Below are positions 9,323 to 16,953 of a stretch of DNA of 64,000 bases, one piece after another (position 1 is the first letter of the stretch; the number at the start of each line of letters is the position of its first letter). Under the pieces are notes generated by a model. It was not told the origin of the DNA. It was given only the letters and a program-made list of their open reading frames with translations, and made no database searches. Position numbers and translations under genes: made by a program. Source of the stretch: Planotetraspora mira. Its GTDB lineage: Bacteria; Actinomycetota; Actinomycetes; Streptosporangiales; Streptosporangiaceae. The stretch covers positions 62,001-126,000 of the forward strand of contig NZ_BOOO01000033.1 of assembly GCF_016863275.1 (NCBI RefSeq), written 5' to 3'.

Positions 9323-9597
9323 GTCACGGGCCTCCCCTCAGCGAGATGAACCATCGGGGCCGTCCGGGAACCGGTCCGCCCTCACTGGTCGTCGATTCGA
9401 ACCGGCCTGCCGATTCCCATCGAGTCTAGGGAGCAAGACGGTCGGTCCTGCCGGGGGATGGCCGTCCCGCGGCCGAAACACGGCCGAAGGCTGAGACGCC
9501 GCCGGTGAACATCCGCCCCATTATCATCGCGTACCGCCCCGCCTGATGATCTGCGGGCGGGCTGTCCGGCACGGGCTCCACGGTACGTCTTCGCAGG

Positions 9598-9616
9598 TTA
9601 GGTAAGCCTTACCTGC
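9598..9616. promoter_or_regulatory. Iron-box-like operator (DtxR/IdeR type)
   Basis: The site TTAGGTAAGCCTTACCTGC matches 14 of 19 positions of the DtxR/IdeR consensus as I know it. It contains a perfect 7-1-7 inverted repeat, AGGTAAG-C-CTTACCT, at 9600-9614. It lies 113 bp before the sufR start, in the 407-bp divergent gap 9323-9729. The stretch 9323-9590 of that gap shows nothing else that I can identify. Confidence 0.6.
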
Positions 9617-9676
9617 GTGAGAAATTGCATTCTTCTTGTCTTCCTCTTGGTTTGTCGTCCGGGAAGGAATTACGGC

Positions 9677-9691
9677 ACACTGATGTTGTGA
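9677..9691. promoter_or_regulatory. SufR-type operator ACACT-N5-TGTGA
   Basis: ACACT (9677-9681), five bases, then TGTGA (9687-9691) is an exact match to the motif I recall for mycobacterial SufR; the inner part is the inverted repeat CACA-N7-TGTG. It ends 38 bp before the sufR start, where an autorepressor site is expected. Its position also argues that translation starts downstream at 9730, not at 9625 or 9688. Confidence 0.7.
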
Positions 9692-9729
9692 AATACGTGC
9701 CCGCAAGGACGAACACCGAGGAGACCGCC

Positions 9730-10554
9730 GTGCCGCGGCCTTCTGTGGTGCCCTCAGCGCGTACGCAGCCCCATACTTCCACCCCCGACGTGCCGCAGGC
9801 CGACGTGGGGCAGGGAAACCCCGTGCATCTCGGGCCCGGCGTGTCCGCCCAGATCACGGCCGAGCGCGGCACGCGCGCCCGGGTCGCGAGGCTGATCCTG
9901 GAGCACGGTCCGGTGACCGCGGCGTCCCTGGGCGAGAGGCTCGGCCTCACGCCCGCGGCGGTCCGCCGCCACCTCGACGCGCTGCTCTGCGACGGCATGA
10001 TCGAGTCCCGTACGGCACGGCCGCGCGGCCAGCGGGGCCGCGGCAGGCCGGCCAAGCTGTTCGCGATCACCGACGACGGCCGCAGCGCGTTCGTGCACGC
10101 CTACGACGACCTGGCGGGGAGCGCCCTGCGGTTCCTGGCCGAGCGGCTGGGCGACGAGGCGGTGTCGGAGTTCGCGCAGGCGCAGATCTCCGGTCTGGTC
10201 AGCAGGCTCGAGCAGCTCATGCGTGAGGTCCCCGCCGACCAGCGGGTCCGCGTGCTGGCCGAGGCGCTGTCCGCCGAGGGCTACGCCGCGTCGTCCACGA
10301 AGACGGGGCAGGGCGGGGAACAGCTCTGCCAGCACCACTGCCCGGTGGCGCACGTCGCCGCCGCGTTCCCCCAGCTGTGCGAGGCCGAGACGGAGGCCTT
10401 CGGGCAACTGCTCGGCACGCCGGTGCAACGGCTGGCCACCATCGCGAACGGCGACGGGGTCTGCACCACCCATGTGAGTTCCCACGCGCTGGCCGCACGG
10501 CAGGCGCCAACCCAGATATCGAGCACATCGACGAGCAAGGAGTCCGGCAGGTGA
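9730..10554 (+). CDS. sufR: Fe-S cluster-sensing transcriptional regulator SufR
   Basis: 274 aa from the GTG at 9730, chosen because GAGGAG lies just upstream and the operator at 9677-9691 stays outside the gene; the open frame extends back to a TTG at 9625. A winged helix-turn-helix ([23 protein letters not shown], quoted as two joined helices) is followed by a wing [14 protein letters not shown]-terminal cysteines C200, C204, C217 and C245 are the likely [4Fe-4S] ligands. SufR represses the suf operon when clusters are plentiful. Its stop overlaps the sufB start (GTGA). Confidence 0.9.
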   Translation: MPRPSVVPSARTQPHTSTPDVPQADVGQGNPVHLGPGVSAQITAERGTRARVARLILEHGPVTAASLGERLGLTPAAVRRHLDALLCDGMIESRTARPRGQRGRGRPAKLFAITDDGRSAFVHAYDDLAGSALRFLAERLGDEAVSEFAQAQISGLVSRLEQLMREVPADQRVRVLAEALSAEGYAASSTKTGQGGEQLCQHHCPVAHVAAAFPQLCEAETEAFGQLLGTPVQRLATIANGDGVCTTHVSSHALAARQAPTQISSTSTSKESGR

Positions 10555-11963
10555 CTGTCACCGACCGCCCGGAGCTGGAAGGCCTCGGGAATTACAAGTT
10601 CGGCTGGGCCGACTCGGACGCGGCAGGCGCCGCGGCCCGGCGTGGCCTGTCCGAAGAGGTCGTCCGAGACATCTCCGCGCTCAAGAACGAGCCGGAGTGG
10701 ATGCTCGACCTGCGCCTCAAGGGCCTTCGGCTGTTCAGGAAGAAGCCCATGCCCACGTGGGGCTCTGACCTCACGGGCATCGACTTCGACAACATCAAGT
10801 ACTTCGTGCGCTCGACCGAGAAGCAGGCCGCTTCCTGGGACGAGCTGCCCGCCGACATCAAGAGCACCTACGACAAGCTCGGCATCCCGGAGGCGGAGAA
10901 GCAGCGCCTGATCGCCGGAGTCGCCGCGCAGTACGAGTCCGAGGTCGTCTATCACAAGATCCGTGAGGACCTCGAGGAGAAGGGTGTCATCTTCGTCGAC
11001 ACCGACACGGGCCTCAAGGAGCACGAGGAGCTCTTCAAGGAGTACTTCGGCTCGGTGATCCCGGTGGGCGACAACAAGTTCGCCTCGCTGAACACCGCCA
11101 CCTGGTCGGGCGGCTCGTTCATCTACGTGCCGCCGAACGTGAACGTCGAGATCCCGCTCCAGGCCTACTTCCGGATCAACACCGAGAACATGGGGCAGTT
11201 CGAGCGGACCCTGATCATCGTGGACGAGAACTCCTACGTCCACTACGTCGAGGGCTGCACCGCGCCGATCTACTCGTCCGACTCGCTGCACTCGGCGGTC
11301 GTCGAGATCATCGTGAAGAAGGGCGCCCGCTGCCGTTACACGACCATCCAGAACTGGTCGAACAACGTCTACAACCTGGTCACCAAGCGCGCCGTGGCGT
11401 ACGAGGGCGCGACCATGGAGTGGATCGACGGCAACATCGGCTCCAAGGTCACGATGAAGTACCCGGCGGTCTACCTCATGGGCGAGCACGCCAAGGGCGA
11501 GACCCTGTCGGTCGCCTTCGCCGGTGAGGGCCAGCACCAGGACGCGGGCGCCAAGATGGTGCACCTCGCGCCCAAGACCTCCTCGACGATCATCTCCAAG
11601 TCCGTCGCGCGCGGCGGCGGCCGGACGTCCTACCGCGGTCTCGTGCAGATCGAGGAGGGCGCGGCCGGCTCGGCGTCGACCGTCAAGTGCGACGCCCTGC
11701 TCGTCGACCAGATCAGCCGGTCCGACACCTACCCGTACGTCGACGTCCGTGAGGACGACGTGTCGATGGGCCACGAGGCCACGGTCTCGAAGGTGTCGGA
11801 GGACCAGCTGTTCTACCTGATGAGCCGCGGCATGAACGAGGACGAGGCGATGGCGATGATCGTCCGCGGGTTCGTCGAGCCGATCGCCCGCGAGCTCCCG
11901 ATGGAGTACGCGCTTGAGCTGAACCGCCTCATCGAGCTGCAGATGGAAGGAGCCGTCGGCTGA
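10551..11963 (+). CDS. sufB: Fe-S cluster assembly scaffold protein SufB
   Basis: 470 aa. The GTG start at 10551 overlaps the sufR stop and has AAGGAG eight bases upstream; a longer frame back to 10377 runs through sufR and is spurious. The beta-helical core of the SufBC2D scaffold is recognisable from [34 protein letters not shown] and the C-terminal [17 protein letters not shown] helix shared with SufD. SufB accepts sulfur from SufS/SufU and assembles the nascent cluster with SufD and SufC. Confidence 0.97.
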   Translation: MTVTDRPELEGLGNYKFGWADSDAAGAAARRGLSEEVVRDISALKNEPEWMLDLRLKGLRLFRKKPMPTWGSDLTGIDFDNIKYFVRSTEKQAASWDELPADIKSTYDKLGIPEAEKQRLIAGVAAQYESEVVYHKIREDLEEKGVIFVDTDTGLKEHEELFKEYFGSVIPVGDNKFASLNTATWSGGSFIYVPPNVNVEIPLQAYFRINTENMGQFERTLIIVDENSYVHYVEGCTAPIYSSDSLHSAVVEIIVKKGARCRYTTIQNWSNNVYNLVTKRAVAYEGATMEWIDGNIGSKVTMKYPAVYLMGEHAKGETLSVAFAGEGQHQDAGAKMVHLAPKTSSTIISKSVARGGGRTSYRGLVQIEEGAAGSASTVKCDALLVDQISRSDTYPYVDVREDDVSMGHEATVSKVSEDQLFYLMSRGMNEDEAMAMIVRGFVEPIARELPMEYALELNRLIELQMEGAVG

Positions 11964-13084
11964 TGGGTCTCGAAACGAAGCCGCTGTCGACGCTGCACGA
12001 GCGTTCGTCGTACAACGTGGCCGACTTCGACGTGCCGACCGGCCGTGAGGAGGAGTGGCGGTTCACCCCGCTCTCCCGCCTCAAGGGCCTGCACAACGGC
12101 ACGGCGGCCGCCTCGGGCACCGTCGACGTCACCGTCGACGCCGCCCCCGAGGTGACCGTGGAGACCGTGGGCCGCGACGACGTCCGGATCGGCAAGGCGT
12201 ACGTGCCCGCCGACCGGATCAGCGCGCAGGCCTACGCGTCGTTCGAGAAGGCGACGGTCATCACCGTCCCGCGCGAGGCCGTGGCCTCGCGGCCGTCGGT
12301 GATCACCCTCCGCGGCTCCGGCGACGGTGCGGCGTACGGCCACATCGTGGTGAAGGTGGAGGCCATGGCGGAGGCCGTCGTGGTCCTCGACCACGGTGGC
12401 AGCGCGGTGTACGCCGACAACGTCGAGTTCGTCATCGGCGACGGCGCCACGCTGAAGGTCGTCAGCCTGCAGGACTGGGACGACGACGCCGTCCACGTCT
12501 CGCACCACCACGCCCAGCTCGCCAAGGACGCGACGTTCCGCTCGTTCGTGGTGACCCTCGGAGGCGACGTCGTACGGCTGTCGCCCTCGGTGTCGTACAC
12601 CGCTCCCGGCGGCGACGCCGACCTGACCGGTCTCTACTTCGTGGACGCCGGGCAGCACCTGGAGCACCGCCTCCTCGTGGAGCACACGGTGCCGAACTGC
12701 CGCAGCAACGTGACCTACAAGGGCGCGCTGCAGGGCGAGGACGCCCACGCGGTCTGGATCGGCGACGTGATCATCCGGGCGGAGGCCGAGGGCACCGACA
12801 CCTACGAGCTCAACCGGAACCTCATCCTCACCGACGGCGCCCGCGCCGACTCGGTGCCCAACCTGGAGATCCTCACCGGCGAGGTCGCCGGCGCCGGCCA
12901 CGCGTCGGCATCCGGCCGCCTCGACGATGAGCAGGTCTTCTACCTGCAGGCGCGGGGCATCCCGTTCGATGAGGCGCGCCGCCTGGTCATCCACGGATTC
13001 TTCGCCCAGCTTCTCGAGAAGATCGAGGTCGAGGAGATCCGCGAGCGCGTCCTCGCCGCCGTCGAGGCGGAGCTGGCGCGATGA
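11963..13084 (+). CDS. sufD: Fe-S cluster assembly protein SufD
   Basis: 373 aa. The ATG overlaps the sufB TGA by one base, with AAGGAG about a dozen bases before. The N-terminal REEEWRFTPLSRL block, the central VSHHHAQLAKDATF, the NVTYKGALQGEDAHAVW segment and the C-terminal FYLQARGIPFDEARRLVIHG are all SufD hallmarks. It forms the scaffold with SufB and SufC. Confidence 0.96.
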   Translation: MGLETKPLSTLHERSSYNVADFDVPTGREEEWRFTPLSRLKGLHNGTAAASGTVDVTVDAAPEVTVETVGRDDVRIGKAYVPADRISAQAYASFEKATVITVPREAVASRPSVITLRGSGDGAAYGHIVVKVEAMAEAVVVLDHGGSAVYADNVEFVIGDGATLKVVSLQDWDDDAVHVSHHHAQLAKDATFRSFVVTLGGDVVRLSPSVSYTAPGGDADLTGLYFVDAGQHLEHRLLVEHTVPNCRSNVTYKGALQGEDAHAVWIGDVIIRAEAEGTDTYELNRNLILTDGARADSVPNLEILTGEVAGAGHASASGRLDDEQVFYLQARGIPFDEARRLVIHGFFAQLLEKIEVEEIRERVLAAVEAELAR

Positions 13085-13434
13085 CCGGCGCACGAGCAGA
13101 CGCCGACGCCGTTCACGGCGAGCGCTGGGAGAAGGTCTGCCAGGCCGGCGACATCCCCGACGAGGGTGCCATCGGCGTGGAGGTCGACGGGGTCCCGGTC
13201 GCGCTCGCGCGCACCGGTGACGAGGTCTTCGCCCTGCACGACGTCTGCTCGCACGCCGAGGTCAAGCTGAGCGAGGGAGAGGTCTACGACCACACCCTCG
13301 AATGCTGGCTGCACGGCTCCTGCTTCGACCTGCGGACCGGCAAGCCCACCGGCCCTCCCGCCACCAAGCCCGTGAACGTCTACCGAGTCAAGATCGAAGG
13401 CGACGACGTGTACGTCTCGCTCTCGAAGGAGTAA
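13081..13434 (+). CDS. Rieske-type [2Fe-2S] ferredoxin of the suf operon
   Basis: 117 aa, starting in a 4-nt overlap (ATGA) with sufD. The Rieske ligands are in VCSHAEVKLSEG (Cys-x-His) and ECWLHGSCFDL (Cys-x2-His), about 18 residues apart. Homologues are usually labelled non-heme iron oxygenase ferredoxin subunits, but no oxygenase is nearby; its place between sufD and sufC is typical of actinobacterial suf operons. A role in delivering electrons during cluster assembly is inference. Confidence 0.92.
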   Translation: MTGARADADAVHGERWEKVCQAGDIPDEGAIGVEVDGVPVALARTGDEVFALHDVCSHAEVKLSEGEVYDHTLECWLHGSCFDLRTGKPTGPPATKPVNVYRVKIEGDDVYVSLSKE

Positions 13435-13438
13435 TCAA

Positions 13439-14215
13439 GTGCCCACCCTTGAGATTCGTGACCTGCATGTCGCCGTCGGCGACAAGGAGATCCTGCGCGG
13501 CGTCGACCTGACCGTCCGCTCGGGAGAGACCCACGCCATCATGGGGCCCAACGGCTCCGGCAAGTCGACCCTCGCCTACGCGCTCGCCGGTCATCCGAAA
13601 TACACCATCACGTCCGGAACGGTCCTGCTCGACGGTGAGGACCTGCTCGAGATGAAGGTCGACGAGCGTGCCCGGGCCGGCCTGTTCCTGGCCATGCAGT
13701 ACCCCGTCGAGGTGCCGGGCGTCAGCGTGTCGAACTTCCTGCGCTCCGCGATCACCGCGGTCCGCGGCGAGGCGCCCAAGCTGCGCGAGTTCGCCAAGGA
13801 CCTGAAGGCGGGCATGGACGCGCTGTCCATCGACCCCGCGTTCGCCCAGCGCAACACCAACGAGGGTTTCTCCGGCGGTGAGAAGAAGCGCCACGAGATC
13901 CTCCAGCTCGAGCTGCTCAAGCCGAAGATCGCCATCCTCGACGAGACCGACTCCGGCCTCGACGTCGACGCCCTGCGCGTCGTCTCCGAGGGCATCAACC
14001 GGTTCCGCGGTCTCGACGCGTCGGGTGCGGACACCGGCTCCGGCGTCGACACCGGCGTGCTGCTGATCACCCACTACACCCGCATCCTGCGCTACGTGAA
14101 GCCGGACTTCGTCCACGTCTTCGCCGCCGGCCGGATCGTCGAGGAGGGTGGTCCCGAGCTGGCCGAGAAGCTGGAGAACGAGGGCTACGAGGCGTACACG
14201 AAGGCGTCGGCCTGA
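13439..14215 (+). CDS. sufC: Fe-S cluster assembly ATPase SufC
   Basis: 258 aa, GTG start at 13439 behind GAAGGAG. An ABC-type ATPase without a membrane partner: Walker A GPNGSGKST, signature FSGGEKKRHEILQ, Walker B KIAILDETDSGLDVD, H-loop LLITHYTR. The ETDSGLD version of Walker B and D-loop is characteristic of SufC. ATP hydrolysis drives conformational change of the SufBC2D complex. Its stop overlaps the sufS start by one base. Confidence 0.97.
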   Translation: MPTLEIRDLHVAVGDKEILRGVDLTVRSGETHAIMGPNGSGKSTLAYALAGHPKYTITSGTVLLDGEDLLEMKVDERARAGLFLAMQYPVEVPGVSVSNFLRSAITAVRGEAPKLREFAKDLKAGMDALSIDPAFAQRNTNEGFSGGEKKRHEILQLELLKPKIAILDETDSGLDVDALRVVSEGINRFRGLDASGADTGSGVDTGVLLITHYTRILRYVKPDFVHVFAAGRIVEEGGPELAEKLENEGYEAYTKASA

Positions 14216-15480
14216 TGACCAGCGCGGCGCCTTTCGACGTGGAGAGGATCAGGAAGGACTTCCCGATCCTGTCCCGCGAGCTGCCCGGCGGCCGCCCGCT
14301 GGTCTATCTCGACTCCGGCAACTCCTCGCAGAAGCCCACGCTGGTGATCGAGACCATGCGTGAGCACCTGGCACAGCACTACGGCAACGTCGGCCGCGCC
14401 CTGCACGCCCTGGGCAGCGAGTCCACCGAGGCGTACGAAGGCGCCCGGGACAAGATCGCCGCCTTCATCGGAGCGCCGTCGCGCGACGAGGTGATCTTCA
14501 CCAAGAACGCCTCCGAGAGCATCAACCTCGTGGCGTACGCCTTCGGCAACCCGATCAACACCGACGAACGGTTCAAGGTCGGTCCCGGCGACGAGATCGT
14601 CATCAGCGAGATGGAGCACCACTCCAACATCGTGCCGTGGCAGCTGCTCGCGCAGCGCACCGGCGCGACGCTGCGCTGGTTCCCCGTCACCGACGAGGGC
14701 CGTCTGGACATCGAGGGTCTCAACGAGCTGGTCACCGAGCGGACGAAGATCGTCTCGATCGTGCACCAGTCGAACGTCCTGGGCACGGTCAACTCGGAGT
14801 CGCCGATCCTGGCCAGAGTCCGCGAGGTCGGCGCGCTGATGATGCTCGACGCCTCGCAGTCGGTGCCGCATCAGGCGGTCGACGTGGCCGAGCTCGGTGT
14901 CGACTTCGTGGCCTTCACCGGGCACAAGATGGTCGGCCCCTCGGGGATCGGCGTCCTGTGGGGGCGCCGGGAACTGCTCGACGCCATGCCGCCGTTCCTG
15001 GGCGGAGGCGAGATGATCGAGGCGGTCTGGATGGACCACTCGACCTACGCGCCCGTGCCGCACAAGTTCGAGGCCGGGACGCCGCCGATCGTGGAGGCCG
15101 TCGGCCTCGGCGCGGCGGTGGACTACCTCACCTCCGTCGGCATGGAGGAGATCAAGCAGCACGAGAAGGAGCTCACCGGCTACGCGCTCGACGCGTTGCA
15201 GGAGGTCAACGGGCTCAGGATCATCGGTCCTCGCACCGTGGTCGCCCGTGGCGGCACGGTCTCGTTCACGATGGAGGGGATCCACCCGCACGATGTCGGG
15301 CAGATCCTCGACGACGTGTACGGCATCGCGGTCCGGGTAGGCCATCACTGCGCCCGCCCGCTGCATCTCCGGTTCGGAATTCCAGCGACCACGCGGGCGT
15401 CTTTCTACCTGTACAACACGACGGCCGAGATCGACGCACTGGTCCGCGGCCTCCACCACGTGCAGAAGGTGTTCGGCTAG
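14215..15480 (+). CDS. sufS: Cysteine desulfurase SufS
   Basis: 421 aa PLP enzyme that takes sulfur from cysteine as a protein persulfide. The PLP lysine is K238 in FTGHKMVGPSG and the catalytic cysteine is C379 in GHHCARPLHLRFG, on the short group II-type loop. EMEHHSNIVPW and the Asp/Gln pair in LDASQSVPH are also conserved. It hands sulfur to SufU, encoded next. Confidence 0.97.
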   Translation: MTSAAPFDVERIRKDFPILSRELPGGRPLVYLDSGNSSQKPTLVIETMREHLAQHYGNVGRALHALGSESTEAYEGARDKIAAFIGAPSRDEVIFTKNASESINLVAYAFGNPINTDERFKVGPGDEIVISEMEHHSNIVPWQLLAQRTGATLRWFPVTDEGRLDIEGLNELVTERTKIVSIVHQSNVLGTVNSESPILARVREVGALMMLDASQSVPHQAVDVAELGVDFVAFTGHKMVGPSGIGVLWGRRELLDAMPPFLGGGEMIEAVWMDHSTYAPVPHKFEAGTPPIVEAVGLGAAVDYLTSVGMEEIKQHEKELTGYALDALQEVNGLRIIGPRTVVARGGTVSFTMEGIHPHDVGQILDDVYGIAVRVGHHCARPLHLRFGIPATTRASFYLYNTTAEIDALVRGLHHVQKVFG

Positions 15481-15484
15481 AACC

Positions 15485-15922
15485 ATGATCGCTGAATCCA
15501 TGTACCAGGAGCTGATCCTGGAGCACTATAAGCACCCTCAGGGCAGGGGGCTGCGTGAGCCGTACGACGCGGAAGTCCACCACGTGAACCCGACCTGTGG
15601 TGACGAGGTCACCATGCGGGTCAAGCTGGGCGACGGCGGCAAGGTGCTCGACGTGTCCTACGACGGCCAGGGCTGTTCGATCAGCCAGGCCGCGGCGTCG
15701 GTGCTCCACGAGCTGGCCACGGGGTCGACCGTGCACGAGTCCCTGTCCGTGGTCGACGAGTTCACCCGGCTGATGCAGGGCCGGGGCCAGGTCGAGGCCG
15801 ACGAGGACGTGCTCGGCGACGCGGTGGCCTTCGCCGGCGTGGCGAAGTTCCCCGCCCGGGTGAAGTGCGCCCTGCTGGCCTGGATGGCCTACAAGGACGC
15901 CCTGGTGAGGAGCCAGGCATGA
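15485..15922 (+). CDS. sufU: SufU-type sulfur transfer protein
   Basis: 145 aa with the conserved zinc/sulfur ligands C38 (PTCGDE, with D40), C64 (GQGCSIS) and C128 (RVKCALLAW). SufU accepts the persulfide from SufS in Gram-positive SUF systems. It starts four bases after the sufS stop, without an obvious separate ribosome-binding site, so translation is probably coupled. Confidence 0.95.
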   Translation: MIAESMYQELILEHYKHPQGRGLREPYDAEVHHVNPTCGDEVTMRVKLGDGGKVLDVSYDGQGCSISQAAASVLHELATGSTVHESLSVVDEFTRLMQGRGQVEADEDVLGDAVAFAGVAKFPARVKCALLAWMAYKDALVRSQA

Positions 15923-15978
15923 CCTGCCGTACCGGCGCCGACGGCGTCACCCGATCCGGGTGGCACGTGGGCGCGGGC

Positions 15979-16002
15979 GTTCCCCAAGGTGTTCCCCAAG
16001 GT
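15979..16002. repeat. Perfect 12-bp tandem duplication
   Basis: GTTCCCCAAGGT occurs twice in direct succession in the 136-bp gap between sufU and sufT. No reading frame there has coding support. A recent slippage event is the simplest reading. Confidence 0.7.
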
Positions 16003-16058
16003 AGTGAAGGCGGCGGCCCGGCACGGGGTGCGGGGGAGCCGCGAGGTGAGGAGACGAC

Positions 16059-16433
16059 GTGAGCAAGCCGACAGAGACGCCGACGAGCCCGGCTCCGGCG
16101 TACGACGGGGAGACCTCCCCTGACGACGTCATGGAGGCGCTGAGGGACGTCGTCGACCCCGAACTCGGGATCAACGTCGTCGACCTCGGCCTGATCTACG
16201 GGCTGAACCTCGACGCCGCGGGTGAGGGCCAGCGCCCGGTCGCGACGATCGACATGACGCTGACCAGCGCGGCCTGCCCGCTGACCGACGTCATCGAGGA
16301 CCAGGCCAACTCGGCCCTGGCCGACCTGGTCTCCGGCGTCGTGATCAACTGGGTGTGGCTGCCGCCGTGGGGCCCCGACAAGATCACCGACGACGGCCGT
16401 GACCAGCTTCGCATGCTGGGGTTCAACGTCTGA
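16059..16433 (+). CDS. sufT: SufT/MIP18-family Fe-S maturation protein
   Basis: 124 aa, GTG start at 16059 preceded by TGAGGAG. A DUF59 fold with the expected blocks DVMEALRDVVDPELGINVVD, IDMTLTSAACPLTDVIEDQ with the conserved Cys, and a C-terminal WLPPWGPDKITDDGR. SufT homologues help mature Fe-S proteins; it closes the suf operon. A second, more distant MIP18-like gene lies at 23089-23454. Confidence 0.93.
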   Translation: MSKPTETPTSPAPAYDGETSPDDVMEALRDVVDPELGINVVDLGLIYGLNLDAAGEGQRPVATIDMTLTSAACPLTDVIEDQANSALADLVSGVVINWVWLPPWGPDKITDDGRDQLRMLGFNV

Positions 16434-16442
16434 TGTCCGTCC

Positions 16443-16468
16443 GGCCGTCCGGTGAACGCCGGACGGCC
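16443..16468 (+). terminator. Terminator hairpin after sufT
   Basis: GGCCGTCCGG at 16443-16452 pairs perfectly with CCGGACGGCC at 16459-16468 over a 6-nt loop, starting 10 nt after the sufT stop. It probably ends the suf operon and separates it from the helicase leader. Confidence 0.7.
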
Positions 16469-16499
16469 CGGCGTGATCCCGGAAACCCGCGTGTCCCCA

Positions 16500-16953
16500 G
16501 AGGCTTCCGGGAATGATGTAAGCTAGCGAGCAGTTGATGCTTTTCTGATGGTTTCGTTACTTTCCTGGGCTGCTTGCCCGATGTGACGGAGCCCGGTGTC
16601 CGTGAAGTCCTTTCGTGAGGACCGATACATCTGCGGGGACACCGGCATCACTGATGATCGCGAGTCGGCCGTGTTCGGGTAGACTCGCGGAAAGATCAGC
16701 GTTGGATCACCAGACGCGACGACCGCGTGACGCTGCTGAACGGCACGAGACCCTACGTGCCAAGGACTGATGACCGGAAGAGCCGGACGTCAAGTCCGCC
16801 CGGGAGAAACTCCCGGAGTTCCGCCGAGTGGGAGTCGCTCCCTCACGTCCTGAACGAGGTACGGCGCCGCCGTACTTGCCCTGGCTCGTCCTTTCGCAGA
16901 AGTGACGCGCCCCCGTGTTCCGACACGTCACCTTCGATGAAAGGCACGATTTC
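16500..16953 (+). promoter_or_regulatory. Long structured 5' leader of the DEAD-box helicase gene
   Basis: No supported coding frame is present. Several hairpins can form: CCGGTGTCC (16593-16601) with GGACACCGG (16637-16645), enclosing GTCCT (16607-16611) with AGGAC (16618-16622); CCGGGAG-AAA-CTCCCGG at 16800-16816; and GTACGGC-GCC-GCCGTAC at 16859-16875. A TAGACT -10-like hexamer is at 16680-16685. The promoter position is uncertain, so the transcribed leader may be shorter. Confidence 0.5.

Noticed and set aside
10377-10550. Longer SufB start
   Set aside because: The extension lies entirely inside sufR in another frame; the GTG at 10551 has a good ribosome-binding site and matches SufB N-termini.
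14185-15501. 438-aa open frame antisense to sufS
   Set aside because: Antisense shadow of a highly conserved gene in GC-rich DNA; composition is Arg/Asp/His-rich without recognisable domains.
15865-16062. Small gene between sufU and sufT
   Set aside because: Overlaps the end of sufU, contains the 12-bp tandem duplication and has no ribosome-binding site or recognisable motif.
16500-16900. tRNA or other known RNA gene in the helicase leader
   Set aside because: No T-loop, acceptor stem or CCA-like arrangement could be built; only simple hairpins are present.
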